Origin: Rhizobiaceae bacterium
GTDB taxonomy: Bacteria > Pseudomonadota > Alphaproteobacteria > Rhizobiales > Rhizobiaceae
Reading direction: 5' to 3'
Length of the DNA stretch: 32,302 bases
NCBI GenBank assembly: GCA_905339215.1
Contig: CAJPFN010000087.1
Span: 1 to 32,302, forward strand
The translations under genes and the position numbers were made by a program. Positions 8,714 to 17,386 of this stretch are shown here, piece by piece; position 1 is the stretch's first letter; every line of letters starts with the position of its first letter. The notes under the pieces are model-generated. The model worked only from the letters and a program-made list of their open reading frames with translations, was not told the DNA's origin and did no database searches.

Positions 8714-9664
8714 ATGACGTTGCGCCTGTTCCTTTCGATTCTGCTTTTTTCCGTCGCAAACGCGGAAGCCGAGACGCTCGTTCCTCCGGGCAACCGCTAC
8801 GAGGAGCAGCCGGCCATCCCCGGCGCTTCCGCGTCGCGCACGCAGGCGTTGAAGACCACTTACGAGGCAAAATACCGCAAGGTTTACAAGCTTCTGGCGA
8901 GCGATCCCGAACTGCGGTCGAAGATCGTCGCCGTGTCCCGCCAGTACGGCATCGACCCGATCCACATGGCCGGCGCGATCGTTGGCGAGCACACCTACAA
9001 CGTCGACGCCTACGACCGCCTGCAGACCTACTACCTCAAGGCGGTCTCGTATCTCTCCAGCGGCTTTTCCTTCGCCTATGAGGGCGAGGACATCGACACC
9101 TTCATCCAGCGTCCCGAATTCGCCCAGTGCGGCGACGGAGCCGGCAGCTATGCGGCCTGGACCTGTCGCGAGAAAGTCTGGAACGCGAAATTCCGCGGCA
9201 AGACGGTCGCCGGCGCCGCCTTCCCCAACAAGCGCTTCAGTCAGACCTTCTTCCAGCCCTTCTATGCCGGGCAGACCTTCGGCATCGGCCAGCTCAACCC
9301 GCTCACCGCGCTGCAAATGAGCGACCTCGTCAACAAGGTCTCGGGCCTGCCGAAACTCACCCACCGGAAGCCGCAGGAGGTCTACCAGACGATCATGGAC
9401 CCCGACCTTACACTGCCCTACGTCGCCGCGACGCTGAAGAAGTCGATCGATGCCTACAACAACATCGCCGGCTTCGACATCTCGCAGAACCCCGGCGTCA
9501 CTGCGACGCTCTACAATGTCGGCGATCCCGAGGGTCGCGCCCGGGCACTGAAGGCGGAGAACGACGACCGCGTCGCCAAGGGCCTCGAAGCCCGGCTGCC
9601 GGAGGAAAACTATTATGGCTGGTTGGTGAACGACAAATTCGCCGAGCTGCGGAGCCTTTTCTAG
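8714..9664 (+). CDS. DUF1402 secreted protein with lytic-transglycosylase-like motifs
   Basis: From the ATG at 8714 (AAGGAAG ribosome site six bases upstream) the product is 316 residues. Residues 1-19 (MTLRLFLSILLFSVANAEA) form a signal peptide with an A-x-A cleavage site, so the protein is exported. I recognise it as the DUF1402 family found next to hslU in rhizobia. The sequence carries three blocks in the order seen in SLT lysozyme-fold transglycosylases: YGIDPIHMAGAIVGEHTYN with Glu92 in the catalytic-acid position, FGIGQLNPLTALQMSD at about 189-204 (compare G-L-M-Q-x-x-P-x-T-A), and TLYNVGDPEGRA at about 265-276 (compare A-Y-N-A-G). Two cysteines, C139 and C151, could form a disulfide. 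Enzymatic activity is my inference. A 132-bp gap containing a 7-bp inverted repeat (8633-8639/8660-8666) separates it from hslU. Confidence 0.8.
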   Translation: MTLRLFLSILLFSVANAEAETLVPPGNRYEEQPAIPGASASRTQALKTTYEAKYRKVYKLLASDPELRSKIVAVSRQYGIDPIHMAGAIVGEHTYNVDAYDRLQTYYLKAVSYLSSGFSFAYEGEDIDTFIQRPEFAQCGDGAGSYAAWTCREKVWNAKFRGKTVAGAAFPNKRFSQTFFQPFYAGQTFGIGQLNPLTALQMSDLVNKVSGLPKLTHRKPQEVYQTIMDPDLTLPYVAATLKKSIDAYNNIAGFDISQNPGVTATLYNVGDPEGRARALKAENDDRVAKGLEARLPEENYYGWLVNDKFAELRSLF

Positions 9665-9691
9665 AGACGCACGGGCAAGCCGGCGCCGGCG

Positions 9692-10054
9692 TCAGCGTGG
9701 GGCGCTTTCCTCAATGATCGCCTCGAGCCGGGCGATCGAGGCCTCGTCCAGTCGGCCGATCTCCGCGGCAAGACGATTGGCGAGGCGAGTGGCTTCCGGC
9801 GACAGGCCCGACGTGTCGACCACGACGCGCGGATCCGACGCCGCGGCCAGGCGCTGCAGGTCCTCGGCATCGTCCCAGATGACATTGAAATAACCGATGA
9901 TCTTCTGCACCAGTGGCCAGGACGGAACGCCTCTGCGCCCATGCTCCAGCGCCGAAAGGTAGGCGGCGCTGACGCCGAGCGCCGCTGCCATTTCCTTCTG
10001 CGTCACGCCCTTCTCGCGCCGAAGGCGGCGCAACCGTTCGCCGAAGGGGGTCAT
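9692..10054 (-). CDS. XRE-family helix-turn-helix transcriptional regulator
   Basis: The 120-residue protein has an N-terminal Cro/C1-type DNA-binding domain. LRRLRREKGVTQKEMAAALG, then VSAAYLSALEHGRRGVPSW, matches the five-helix XRE fold with the recognition helix in VSAAYLSALEHG. The remaining half (about 65-120) is helical and ends in a LDEASIARLEAIIEE segment that may dimerise. The ATG overlaps the smr stop in an ATGA junction, so it is the last gene of the timA-mltA-smr-xre operon. Its targets are unknown; autoregulation of the operon is possible but no operator is evident. It is convergent with the DUF1402 gene, separated by 27 bp containing a perfect 12-bp palindrome (9679-9690). Confidence 0.85.
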   Translation of the reverse strand: MTPFGERLRRLRREKGVTQKEMAAALGVSAAYLSALEHGRRGVPSWPLVQKIIGYFNVIWDDAEDLQRLAAASDPRVVVDTSGLSPEATRLANRLAAEIGRLDEASIARLEAIIEESAPR

Positions 10055-10587
10055 CGGCCGGCCCCCCGTCGTCTCAGGCGCACGTAGAACGCGCCGCCGC
10101 CGCCATGATAGCGCGACGCCTCGTCGATACCGCTGACGAGGTGACGGAACTGCTGCGTCTTCAGCCAGGACGGCAGCGACTTCCGCAAGACGCCGTCGCC
10201 GCGCGACGAAGAGCCCTTTCCAGTGATGACCAGGACATAGCGGACGCCGCCCTCATGCGCCCGCCGTAGGAAAGACAGGAGAAGCGAATATGCCTCCTCT
10301 TGGGTCATGCCGTGGAGGTCGACCCGGCCCTCGAGCGGCAGCCGCCCCTTGGAGATCTTGTCGCGCGTCTGGACGTCGAACTTTTGCGCGACCTGTTCCT
10401 TGCGCGGCTGGAGAGAGGACGGCAGTGCCATCGGTGGGCTGGGCGGAGCCGCAGGCGCCTGAGCAACCGGCGCCGGCTTCGAAGGTCCAGAGGCGAAGGA
10501 AGGCGACAACGGCTTCCTGAGCGGCTTGGCGGTCTTGGTCACCAGGCTCCAGAGAACGCGGTCCTCCTCACTGAGTGCCTTGCTCAT
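10051..10587 (-). CDS. Smr/MutS2 C-terminal domain protein
   Basis: The 178-residue product starts MSKALSEEDRVLWSLVTKTA at the ATG overlapping the mltA stop (ATGA). An Ala/Pro-rich linker spans about 31-60. The Smr domain follows, with VDLHGMTQEEAYSLLLSFL (LDLHG motif at 90-93) and VLVITGKGSSSRGDGVLR (TGKG at 122-125). It ends in HGGGGAFYVRLRR, the usual C-terminal strand. Smr domains bind or nick nucleic acids; stand-alone versions such as E. coli SmrA and SmrB have endonuclease activity, SmrB acting on mRNA at collided ribosomes. Whether this one does either cannot be read from sequence. The long frame upstream inside mltA is out-of-frame shadow. Confidence 0.88.
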   Translation of the reverse strand: MSKALSEEDRVLWSLVTKTAKPLRKPLSPSFASGPSKPAPVAQAPAAPPSPPMALPSSLQPRKEQVAQKFDVQTRDKISKGRLPLEGRVDLHGMTQEEAYSLLLSFLRRAHEGGVRYVLVITGKGSSSRGDGVLRKSLPSWLKTQQFRHLVSGIDEASRYHGGGGAFYVRLRRRGAGR

Positions 10588-11696
10588 CGGATCCTGCCCT
10601 CCCCCTCGGCGAGGCCGCGCGGCACGAGCGCGAAGAAATCCGCCGCCGCACGAATGATGCCGGCGACCTCGCCAGCCTCGCTTCCAGAACCCGTGAACAG
10701 GTCCCCTCGCGCCGGTCCGGTGATTGCCGATCCGGTATCCTGAGCAATCATGAGCCGTCGGAAGCCATCGCTTCCGAATGCAGTCAGCGAGTCTGCCGAT
10801 ATGAAAAGCGGCGTGCCGAAGGTATGCAGCAGCCGGTCGACGGCAATCGATCGACCGGCGGTGAGCGGGACCTTCGCCGCCGCGATCGGCCCAAGCGAGG
10901 GGTCGTCGACCGGGGCCTCGCGAAAGAAGATGTAGGATCGGTTCCGCCACAGAATTTCGTTCATCCGATCGGGCCGCTCGCGGAGCCAACCGCGGATCGA
11001 CTGCATCGTGACCTCGGCGAGGGGGATCTCGCCAAGATCGACGAGCACCCGGCCCGCACCGGTGAAGCGCTGCCCCGACTTGGCAGCGTAGGTAACGCGT
11101 CGTGACGTCCCGTCGGTCATTTCCAGTCGCGCCGCGCCCTGGACATGGATGAAGTAGGCATCCACCGCATCCTCGAGCCAAGCGATCTCCAGACCCTTGC
11201 CGTCCAGCGCGCCCGATTCGATTGCCTGTCGGTCGTGGTACTCGACGATCCCGTCCGGCGTCGCCCGACCGAAGGCGAGGTAGGGATCGAATCCGGCAGG
11301 CCGATTGGCGTCTTCGACCGCTACGAGATCGTCCGGGCGGGAAAGCAGCGGAACGCGGAAACGCCCGGTGCGGACTGGCGAAGCCTCGACGATCGGCTCA
11401 TAGAAGCCGGTGACGAAGCCGGTGCCACCGTCGCCCGGTTTGATGGCCATAGGCACGAAATGACGTTCGAAGAAGAGGCGGGCCTCGCGCGCATCGAGGT
11501 TTGCCTTCGAGCGCGCTTCCTCGTAGGCAGGAGCGAAGGCTTCCGCGGCAATACCAAGTGATCCAGAGCGATATGGCTTCCCGGCCGCCCGGGTCGCACA
11601 GCGTCTGAAAGCGGCGAAGGCGAGATCGTGCCCGTCCGTCCGCCAGCCCGGGAGAGCTTCGAAATCAACTGGACGGAAGAGGGTAGAAAGCGCCAC
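10584..11696 (-). CDS. mltA: Membrane-bound lytic murein transglycosylase A homologue
   Basis: MltA cleaves peptidoglycan strands to 1,6-anhydromuropeptides during wall growth. The 370-residue protein has the MltA barrel domain (GGTGFVTGFYEPIVEAS and YFIHVQGAARLEMTDG) and the C-terminal 3D domain, with AQDTGSAITGPARGDLFTGS carrying Asp320 and Asp332, which line up with E. coli Asp297 and catalytic Asp308. The GTG at 11696 is supported by a GGGAGG ribosome site about seven bases upstream. The N-terminus (MALSTLFRPVDFEALPGW) shows neither a signal peptide nor a lipobox, unlike the E. coli lipoprotein, so how it would reach the periplasm is unclear. It lies 23 bp after the Tim44-like gene. Confidence 0.9.
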   Translation of the reverse strand: MALSTLFRPVDFEALPGWRTDGHDLAFAAFRRCATRAAGKPYRSGSLGIAAEAFAPAYEEARSKANLDAREARLFFERHFVPMAIKPGDGGTGFVTGFYEPIVEASPVRTGRFRVPLLSRPDDLVAVEDANRPAGFDPYLAFGRATPDGIVEYHDRQAIESGALDGKGLEIAWLEDAVDAYFIHVQGAARLEMTDGTSRRVTYAAKSGQRFTGAGRVLVDLGEIPLAEVTMQSIRGWLRERPDRMNEILWRNRSYIFFREAPVDDPSLGPIAAAKVPLTAGRSIAVDRLLHTFGTPLFISADSLTAFGSDGFRRLMIAQDTGSAITGPARGDLFTGSGSEAGEVAGIIRAAADFFALVPRGLAEGEGRIR

Positions 11697-11719
11697 CGCG
11701 CGCCTCCCGCCGCTGCGAC

Positions 11720-12433
11720 TCAGTCCTCTTCTTCGGTGGCGACGAGCCGCCAGTTCGGATCGCGCGACCGCGTGTCGCGTGCAAAGGTCCAGACGTCCTT
11801 CACTTCGGCCACCGTCTCGGGATCGCCGTCGATGACCGTACCGACGCTGTCGCGCGTCGCGGAGATCAGTTCGCTGACGATGCGCAGAGTGATGTGGGCC
11901 TCGCTGCCTTTCATCTCCGCCGTGACGATTTCCGCCTTGTCGATGCCGACGAACGACGACTGAATCTTCTCGGAGCGCGACTCACGATCGGCGATCGCGG
12001 CAACAAAGCCGTCATAGACTTCGCGCGAGAGTAGGTTCTTCAATGTCTTGCGGTCGCCATCGGCAAAGGCCATCACGATCATCTCGTACGCCATCTTGGC
12101 GCCGTCGAGGAAACCCTTTGGCTCGAATGACGGATCGTTGTCCTTGATCGCGCGAAGGCCCTTGTTGAGCTCCGTGCCGACGGGAGCGAAGGCATCGATC
12201 GGCTTGTAGGCTTCCTCGTTCGCTTCGGCTGTGCCCCGCTTGCGTGGAAGTGCCACGATATTGTCCGGAGCCTTTGCCGGTTCCTTTTGCGTGCTACGTT
12301 TGCGCGCAGCCGTATAGGGATCAAACGGCGGGCGCTCGCTGCCGGTGCGCCGGCCGAGTACGTTGCGCAGCTGGAAGAAGATCACGACAGCCGCGATCAG
12401 AAAGAACAGGGTGCCGAAATCGAAAAATTCCAT
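11720..12433 (-). CDS. Tim44-like (TimA-type) membrane-anchored protein
   Basis: The 237-residue protein starts MEFFDFGTLFFLIAAVVIFF, a single N-terminal transmembrane helix (about 6-22), followed by the basic stop LRNVLGRRTG, a charged disordered linker (about 35-90), and a Tim44-like domain (about 95-235) with FLDGAKMAYEMIVMAFADGD, LKNLLSREVYDGF and the final strand EVKDVWTFARDTRSRDPNWR. The mitochondrial relative Tim44 tethers Hsp70 at the protein-import channel. The alphaproteobacterial homologue is an inner-membrane protein whose role is less clear. The ATG at 12433 is chosen because the helix follows at once; an upstream in-frame extension has no such features. It is the first gene of a four-gene operon. 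Confidence 0.88.
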   Translation of the reverse strand: MEFFDFGTLFFLIAAVVIFFQLRNVLGRRTGSERPPFDPYTAARKRSTQKEPAKAPDNIVALPRKRGTAEANEEAYKPIDAFAPVGTELNKGLRAIKDNDPSFEPKGFLDGAKMAYEMIVMAFADGDRKTLKNLLSREVYDGFVAAIADRESRSEKIQSSFVGIDKAEIVTAEMKGSEAHITLRIVSELISATRDSVGTVIDGDPETVAEVKDVWTFARDTRSRDPNWRLVATEEED

Positions 12434-12516
12434 GTCTGCCGCCAACCGATGCCCGCCACGTCGTTCGTTGTCCCGACGCGGCGCCGCGTGCAAGCCTCGT
12501 CCGATACGTTCTTCTC

Positions 12517-12545
12517 CATATAGAACGCCCGGACGCATCATTCAA
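12517..12545 (-). promoter_or_regulatory. Probable promoter of the timA-mltA-smr-xre operon
   Basis: Read on the minus strand, TTGAAT (12545-12540), 17 bases and TATATG (12522-12517, within TTCTATATGG) form a sigma-70-type promoter resembling the alphaproteobacterial CTTGAC/CTATAT pattern. Transcription would begin near 12510, leaving a leader of roughly 75 bases before the ATG at 12433. The rest of the 189-bp divergent gap must also serve fxsA on the plus strand; I see no comparably good pair for it. Confidence 0.45.
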
Positions 12546-12622
12546 ATGCAGCGAATCCATTACTATGTAGTGCATGATGCGCCGCCGCCAACGGCGTCAC
12601 CGTTCCGATAGGAAGAGAACCT

Positions 12623-13117
12623 GTGCCCTTCGCCCTGACCGCGCTTATCGTTTTGATCCCGCTCGCGGAAATCGCGACCTTCGTCATCGTCGGCAGCGAG
12701 ATCGGAGCGCTGGCGACCGTAGCCCTGACGATTGCCATGAGTGTCGCCGGCGCGGTGCTGATGCGCTGGCAGGGTTTCGGCATCCTCGGCCGGCTGCAGC
12801 GCGAACTGGAGACCGGCGGATCGCCGGGTCGCGAACTGGCCCACGGCGCAATGGTCCTCCTGGCAGGCGTTCTGCTGCTGATCCCGGGCTTCCTGACGGG
12901 CCTTCTCGGGCTTCTGCTGTTCATTCCGCCGGTGCGCGATCTCGCCTGGCGTTTCCTGCGCAGCCGGGCAACGGTCATGACCGATTTCAGCTTCACCAGC
13001 TATCGCGCCACACGGAGCCAGGACAGCCATATAGTCGACCTCGATCACGACGAGTACTCGCGTACAACGCCCGGGAAGCCCGGCGGCTCGCCCTGGCGTC
13101 GTCCGGAACTCGAGTGA
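12623..13117 (+). CDS. fxsA: FxsA-family membrane protein
   Basis: FxsA is a small inner-membrane protein; in E. coli its overproduction relieves F-plasmid exclusion of phage T7, and its normal role is unknown. The 164-residue product has hydrophobic segments at about 2-22 (FALTALIVLIPLAEIATFVI), 27-46 and 72-102 (AMVLLAGVLLLIPGFLTGLL), plus the family block MRWQGFGILGRLQRELETGG and LLLFIPPVRDLAWRF. The tail is polar. The start is GTG with an AGGAAG ribosome site seven bases upstream. It diverges from the Tim44-like gene and is followed by secB 105 bp later. Confidence 0.88.
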   Translation: MPFALTALIVLIPLAEIATFVIVGSEIGALATVALTIAMSVAGAVLMRWQGFGILGRLQRELETGGSPGRELAHGAMVLLAGVLLLIPGFLTGLLGLLLFIPPVRDLAWRFLRSRATVMTDFSFTSYRATRSQDSHIVDLDHDEYSRTTPGKPGGSPWRRPELE

Positions 13118-13222
13118 GAACCTACCTGTGCCACGAACCTTGTCACGCCAATCCTGCCGTGATAGCCAACGCGCGATTTTTGGACGGGCCCTCTTTGGCG
13201 GCCTTTAGGAGATAACAAGCCG

Positions 13223-13720
13223 ATGGCCACGAACGAGAATAACCAGTCAGCCGGTGCGACCGGCAATGGCGCCCAGCCCACTCTCAACGTGCTCGCTCAG
13301 TATGTGAAGGATCTTTCGTTCGAAAGCCCCGGTGCGCCGAACTCCCTGCGCGGGCGCGACCAGGCGCCGGGCATCAACATCAATGTCAACGTGAACGCCA
13401 ATCCACTTTCGGAGAAGGAGTTCGACGTCAATCTGTCGCTCAACGCGCGCGCCGGCTTCGACAAGGACGTGCTGTTCAACGTCGAACTCGTCTATGGCGG
13501 CGTCTTCCGCATTGAGGGCTTCCCACAGGAGCATATGCTTCCGCTCCTTTTCATCGAGTGCCCGCGGCTGCTCTTCCCCTTCGCCCGGCAGATCATTGCC
13601 GACGCCACGCGCAACGGCGGCTTCCCGCCGCTGATGCTGGATCCAATCGATTTCGCCCAGATGTTCCAGCAGAAGATCGCCGAGGAACAGACCAGGGCAA
13701 AGGTCCAGATGAACAGCTAA
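13223..13720 (+). CDS. secB: Protein-export chaperone SecB
   Basis: SecB is the tetrameric cytoplasmic chaperone that keeps preproteins unfolded and hands them to SecA. The 165-residue product has the expected length. [18 protein letters not shown] is the conserved first strand, [20 protein letters not shown] the central sheet, [20 protein letters not shown] the helix-flanked core, and [20 protein letters not shown] with [17 protein letters not shown] the C-terminal signature. A GGAG ribosome site precedes the ATG. It is convergent with dnaQ; the 36-bp gap shows no clear terminator hairpin. Confidence 0.97.
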   Translation: MATNENNQSAGATGNGAQPTLNVLAQYVKDLSFESPGAPNSLRGRDQAPGININVNVNANPLSEKEFDVNLSLNARAGFDKDVLFNVELVYGGVFRIEGFPQEHMLPLLFIECPRLLFPFARQIIADATRNGGFPPLMLDPIDFAQMFQQKIAEEQTRAKVQMNS

Positions 13721-13756
13721 GTGGATGTCCGATCCTGCGGGTCAGGGTCAGTACGC

Positions 13757-14458
13757 CTACTCGGTCGCGGTCGCCCAGAGCGCGGCCGCGCCCAACTGCC
13801 GGACCATCTCGGCATGTGCGGCTTTTTCCTCGTCCGTAAGGCGAGGCCGCAGCGAACGTTCCCGCCGCACGATCTCGATGCTGATGCCCGCGTCGCTCAT
13901 GCCGATGCGTGACGTTTGCTCGACCACCTCGAGCCCTAGCGCGGCCTGACGCCCGCCGATCAGTTCGATGTAGACTTCAGCGAGCAACTCGGAATCGAGC
14001 AGGGCGCCGTGCTTGGTGCGGTGGCTGTTGTCGATGCCGTACCGCCGGCACAAGGCGTCGAGCGAATTGGGACCCATCGGATGCTTTCGGCGTGCCAGCA
14101 CCAGCGTGTCGAGTATCCGATCCGATCCGATCGGCGACAGGCCGATGCGCGCGAACTCGGCATTGACGAATCCGATGTCGAAATTTGCATTGTGCGCCAC
14201 CAACCTGGCGCCGTCGATGAAGGCGGCGAATTCATCGGCGATCTGCTGGAAGATGGGCTTGCCCGCCAAGTCGGCGTTGGTGATCCCGTGCACCGCCGCT
14301 GCATCCGGGTGAATCTCGCGTCCCTGCGGCTCGATATAGTGATGGAAAACGCGGCCCGTCGGGAAGCGGTTGACGAGCTCGATGCCGCCGATCTCGATGA
14401 TGCGATCAAGCCGCGAATCCAGGCCGGTCGTTTCGGTATCGAAGACGATCTCGCGCAT
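13757..14458 (-). CDS. dnaQ: DNA polymerase III epsilon subunit (proofreading 3'-5' exonuclease)
   Basis: DnaQ removes misincorporated nucleotides as part of the Pol III core. The 233-residue protein has Exo I IVFDTETTGLD (Asp7, Glu9), Exo II LVAHNANFDIGFVNAEF and Exo III HRTKHGALLDSELLAEVY with the catalytic His and Asp, so it is a DEDDh enzyme. The C-terminal 50 residues resemble the polymerase-binding tail. It starts 38 bp after the coaE stop on the same strand and lies about 3 kb from the origin. The other replicative gene here is holA (28537). Confidence 0.96.
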   Translation of the reverse strand: MREIVFDTETTGLDSRLDRIIEIGGIELVNRFPTGRVFHHYIEPQGREIHPDAAAVHGITNADLAGKPIFQQIADEFAAFIDGARLVAHNANFDIGFVNAEFARIGLSPIGSDRILDTLVLARRKHPMGPNSLDALCRRYGIDNSHRTKHGALLDSELLAEVYIELIGGRQAALGLEVVEQTSRIGMSDAGISIEIVRRERSLRPRLTDEEKAAHAEMVRQLGAAALWATATE

Positions 14459-14496
14459 CGAATCACTCCTGCCACAGCTTCGCAGCAGCTGGGCGC

Positions 14497-15114
14497 TCAG
14501 GACAAGAGCCGGGACGTTTCGCGAACCGGGTTCTCCCCGGTCAAGGCCGCGACGATCGCCGCTACCGCCGCGCGGGCATGATCCATGCCTTGCCCCGTGT
14601 CGACGATGAAGTCGGCCATGGCGCGCTTTTCGGTGTCGGGGACCTGCTTCGACAGGATCGCCTCGAGTTTCTCCGGTGTCATTCCAGGACGGGCAAGAAC
14701 CCGCTCCCGCTGGATTTCCGCTGGCGCCGAGACTACGACAACCTTGTCGACGCGCCCGCGTCCGCTTGTCTCGAAGAGTAGCGGGATGTCGAGGACGGCG
14801 AGCGGTGCGCCGTCGGCGCGGCAGCGGTCGAGGAAGGCGTCGGCGTCGGCGCGAACAAGCGGGTGAACGACACCCTCAAGGCGGCGGATCGCCTCCCGAT
14901 CCCCGATTACCCTTGCTGCGAGACGGTTGCGGTCGACGACGCCGTCGACCACCGTGCCGGGAAACGCCGCCTCGACGAGCGGTGCGGCCGCGCCGGCATA
15001 GAGGCGATGTACGGCCTCGTCGGAATCGTGAACGGGTATGCCCAAGTCACGAAACATCGCCGCCGTCGTCGATTTTCCCATGCCGATCGATCCGGTGAGG
15101 CCAAGAACGATCAT
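14497..15114 (-). CDS. coaE: Dephospho-CoA kinase
   Basis: CoaE phosphorylates the ribose 3'-hydroxyl of dephospho-CoA, the last step of CoA synthesis. The 205-residue product has Walker [15 protein letters not shown] at about 5-18, the substrate-binding [28 protein letters not shown], and [20 protein letters not shown]. The ATG overlaps the aroE stop by four bases (ATGA), indicating coupling. The maf-aroE-coaE-dnaQ order is common in alphaproteobacteria next to oriC. Confidence 0.96.
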   Translation of the reverse strand: MIVLGLTGSIGMGKSTTAAMFRDLGIPVHDSDEAVHRLYAGAAAPLVEAAFPGTVVDGVVDRNRLAARVIGDREAIRRLEGVVHPLVRADADAFLDRCRADGAPLAVLDIPLLFETSGRGRVDKVVVVSAPAEIQRERVLARPGMTPEKLEAILSKQVPDTEKRAMADFIVDTGQGMDHARAAVAAIVAALTGENPVRETSRLLS

Positions 15115-15950
15115 CGTTGCTCAATATCCCGGTCGATGATGTCGCGCAGTTCCTTCGTCACGACCGGGCGCGTGCCAAACCAGCGCTGGAACCCCGGGAC
15201 GGCCTGGTGAAGAAGCATGCCGAGCCCGTCGACGGTGGTCAGGCCGCGGCGCTTCGCCGCGGCAAGCAGAGGCGTGTTGAGCGGCACGTAGACAATGTCC
15301 GTGACGACCGCCCGGTCCGGCAGCCAAGCCGGATCGGCTGGAACGCCATTGTCGCCCGACATGCCGAGGGATGTTGTGTTGACGAGGAGGTCGGCGTCAC
15401 CGCAGAGCTCGCGGCATGCGTCAGTTCCATGCGCCGAAACAGGCGTGCCGAAGCGGTCGGCGAGTTCCTTCGCCCGGGCTGCCGTACGATTGACGATGCG
15501 TATCTCGGCGAAGCCGCGCGTCTTCAGGGCCTGAACGACTGCTCGCGCGGCGCCGCCGGCCCCCATCACGACGGCAATGCGCCCGAGGTCCCACCCAGGC
15601 GCGCGCTCGTCGAGATTGGCGGCAAAGCCGTAAGCATCTGTGTTCGACGCATAGACGAGACCGTCGGCGACCCACAGCGTGTTGACCGCGCCGATTTCCG
15701 CGGCGGCGGCGTCTCGCCTGTCGGCCAGAAGAAACGCGGTCTCTTTGTGGGGCAAAGTCACGTTACCACCCGCGAAGTCGCCCCGGCGCAGTTTTTTCAT
15801 AAAGGCCGGAAACGCCTCAACGGTTACGTCGATCGCCTCGTAAGAACCGTCGATACCGTAGGATCTCAGCCAATGCGCGTGAATCTTCGGCGACCGCGAA
15901 TGGGCGATAGGATGCCCGCAGACGAAGGCCTTGCGCGGCGGCTCAGCCAT
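15111..15950 (-). CDS. aroE: Shikimate dehydrogenase (NADP+)
   Basis: AroE reduces 3-dehydroshikimate to shikimate in aromatic amino-acid synthesis. From the ATG at 15950 the product is 279 residues. [20 protein letters not shown] is the N-terminal shikimate pocket; the catalytic lysine is in [10 protein letters not shown] and the catalytic aspartate in SNTDAYGF. The NADP Rossmann loop is [12 protein letters not shown], with the phosphate-binding NRT following. The C-terminal [19 protein letters not shown] is also typical. The start lies inside the end of maf (8-bp overlap), and the stop overlaps coaE. Confidence 0.96.
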   Translation of the reverse strand: MAEPPRKAFVCGHPIAHSRSPKIHAHWLRSYGIDGSYEAIDVTVEAFPAFMKKLRRGDFAGGNVTLPHKETAFLLADRRDAAAAEIGAVNTLWVADGLVYASNTDAYGFAANLDERAPGWDLGRIAVVMGAGGAARAVVQALKTRGFAEIRIVNRTAARAKELADRFGTPVSAHGTDACRELCGDADLLVNTTSLGMSGDNGVPADPAWLPDRAVVTDIVYVPLNTPLLAAAKRRGLTTVDGLGMLLHQAVPGFQRWFGTRPVVTKELRDIIDRDIEQR

Positions 15951-16542
15951 CGATCGCACCGAGCTTGCGCAAGGCTTCGAGTAAAGACAGCAGCGGCAGA
16001 CCGACAATGGTGAAGTGGTCGCCTTCGATTCGTTCGAAGAGCTGGATGCCTTCACCTTCGACCTGGTAGGCGCCAACGCTGGTCAGCGCCTTCTCACCGA
16101 CCCGGGCGAGATGGCGCCCTATAAAGGCGGGGTCGAGCGGCCTCATTGTCATTGTCGCCTCGGCGACGTGTGACCACACCGTTTCCCCGTTCCGAGCTAT
16201 GGCGACGGCGCTGTTGAGAAAATGGGTGCGTCCGGAAAAGGCGATCAGCCGACGCCGCGCCGCTTCCATGTCCTTTGGCTTGTGCAGGAGTTCGTCCTCG
16301 AAGGCGAGCGTCTGGTCCGAACCGATGACGACGCTCTCGGGATGTCGGGTGCTCACCTCCTCCGCCTTGGCCCGGGCGAGGATCAGACCGACCTCAGCCG
16401 GTGTTATCCCGCTGCCCCGTGTCGTCTCCTCCACGGCGCGTTCGTCGATCCGCGGCCGGTCGACCGCGAAATCCACGCCGGCGTTTGCCAGGAGCGCGCG
16501 GCGGAACGGACTGGTCGAAGCGAGAATAATCTTGGCCGTCAT
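15943..16542 (-). CDS. maf: Maf-family nucleotide pyrophosphatase
   Basis: Maf proteins hydrolyse non-canonical or specific nucleoside triphosphates to monophosphates, acting as house-cleaning enzymes linked in some bacteria to septum control. The 199-residue protein starts [20 protein letters not shown] (S/T-x-S-P-x-R substrate loop), has the catalytic-metal segment [30 protein letters not shown], and ends in the [20 protein letters not shown] block. Whether it prefers m7GTP (YceF type) or dTTP/UTP (YhdE type) is uncertain. It follows ppsR by 22 bp and overlaps aroE. Confidence 0.93.
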   Translation of the reverse strand: MTAKIILASTSPFRRALLANAGVDFAVDRPRIDERAVEETTRGSGITPAEVGLILARAKAEEVSTRHPESVVIGSDQTLAFEDELLHKPKDMEAARRRLIAFSGRTHFLNSAVAIARNGETVWSHVAEATMTMRPLDPAFIGRHLARVGEKALTSVGAYQVEGEGIQLFERIEGDHFTIVGLPLLSLLEALRKLGAIDG

Positions 16543-16564
16543 GGGTCACCGTATGGGCAAGCGC

Positions 16565-17386
16565 CTAACGCGTCTTGCCGCGCAACGCAACGATGGCCGC
16601 CGCCGTTTCCTCGATCGAGCGCCGGCTGACGTCGATCATCGGCCAGTTGTGACGCGTGCAGATCTGCCTAGCGTAGGCCAGCTCCTCCGTTATCGTGGCG
16701 CGATCGACGTAGTCGGCCGACGAATAGGCACCCGCCGCACCGAGCAGACGGTTCTGTCGGACGTGGGAGATTCTTTCCGCCGTCGCGATCAATCCGACGA
16801 TCAATGGCCTCTTTGCGCTGATCAGTTCATCGGGCATAGGGACTCCGAGCACTATCGGAATGTTGGCGGTCTTGATGCCGCGATTGGCGAGATAGATGCT
16901 GGTCGGCGTCTTCGACGTTCGCGATATGCCTATGATGACAATGTCCGCATCGTCGATATCGGCGGGCATCTGGCCGTCGTCGTGTTCCATGGTGAAGTTG
17001 AGCGCATCGATGCGACGGAAATAGTCAGCGTCCAGGACATGCTGGGCACCAACCCGTCGGCCAGCCGGCGTGCCAAGATAAGACTGGAATACAGAAAGCA
17101 CCGGCTCGAGTACCGACACGCAGGGCAAACCCATCGTAGCGGCGCGCTCGTCGATCAGCCGCGCAAGGTTCTGGTCGACGATCGTGTAGAGGATGATGCC
17201 CGGTTCGCTGTCGATTTCATCGAAAACCTTTTGTAGCTGCTTTTCGGTCCGGATCAGCGGATAGATATGCTCGATCGCGCGCGCATCCTTGTATTGCGCT
17301 GACGCTGCGCGGCCGGCAGCAAGCAGCGTCTCGCCCGTCGCGTCGGATATGAGGTGGAGGTGAAAGAAGCTTTGCGGTTTGTTCAC
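16565..17386 (-). CDS. ppsR: Pyruvate,phosphate dikinase / PEP synthase regulatory protein (DUF299)
   Basis: DUF299 proteins are bifunctional kinase/pyrophosphorylases that switch PEP synthase or pyruvate,phosphate dikinase off and on by ADP-dependent phosphorylation of a threonine. From the GTG at 17386 the product is 273 residues, the family length, and begins [20 protein letters not shown]. The nucleotide loop is [18 protein letters not shown] (about 152-169). The C-terminal block is [18 protein letters not shown]. Whether the target here is PpsA or PpdK is not decidable, since neither gene is in the window. There is no good ribosome site before the GTG, and the start codon lies inside a DnaA-box-like nonamer at the edge of the probable oriC. 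A further upstream GTG (17479) would add 31 unrelated residues and is rejected. Confidence 0.9.
   Translation of the reverse strand: MNKPQSFFHLHLISDATGETLLAAGRAASAQYKDARAIEHIYPLIRTEKQLQKVFDEIDSEPGIILYTIVDQNLARLIDERAATMGLPCVSVLEPVLSVFQSYLGTPAGRRVGAQHVLDADYFRRIDALNFTMEHDDGQMPADIDDADIVIIGISRTSKTPTSIYLANRGIKTANIPIVLGVPMPDELISAKRPLIVGLIATAERISHVRQNRLLGAAGAYSSADYVDRATITEELAYARQICTRHNWPMIDVSRRSIEETAAAIVALRGKTR

Noticed and set aside
9679-9690. Perfect 12-bp palindrome GCCGGCGCCGGC between the DUF1402 and XRE genes
   Set aside because: It has no loop or T run, and such GC palindromes are common in this composition; not called a terminator or operator.
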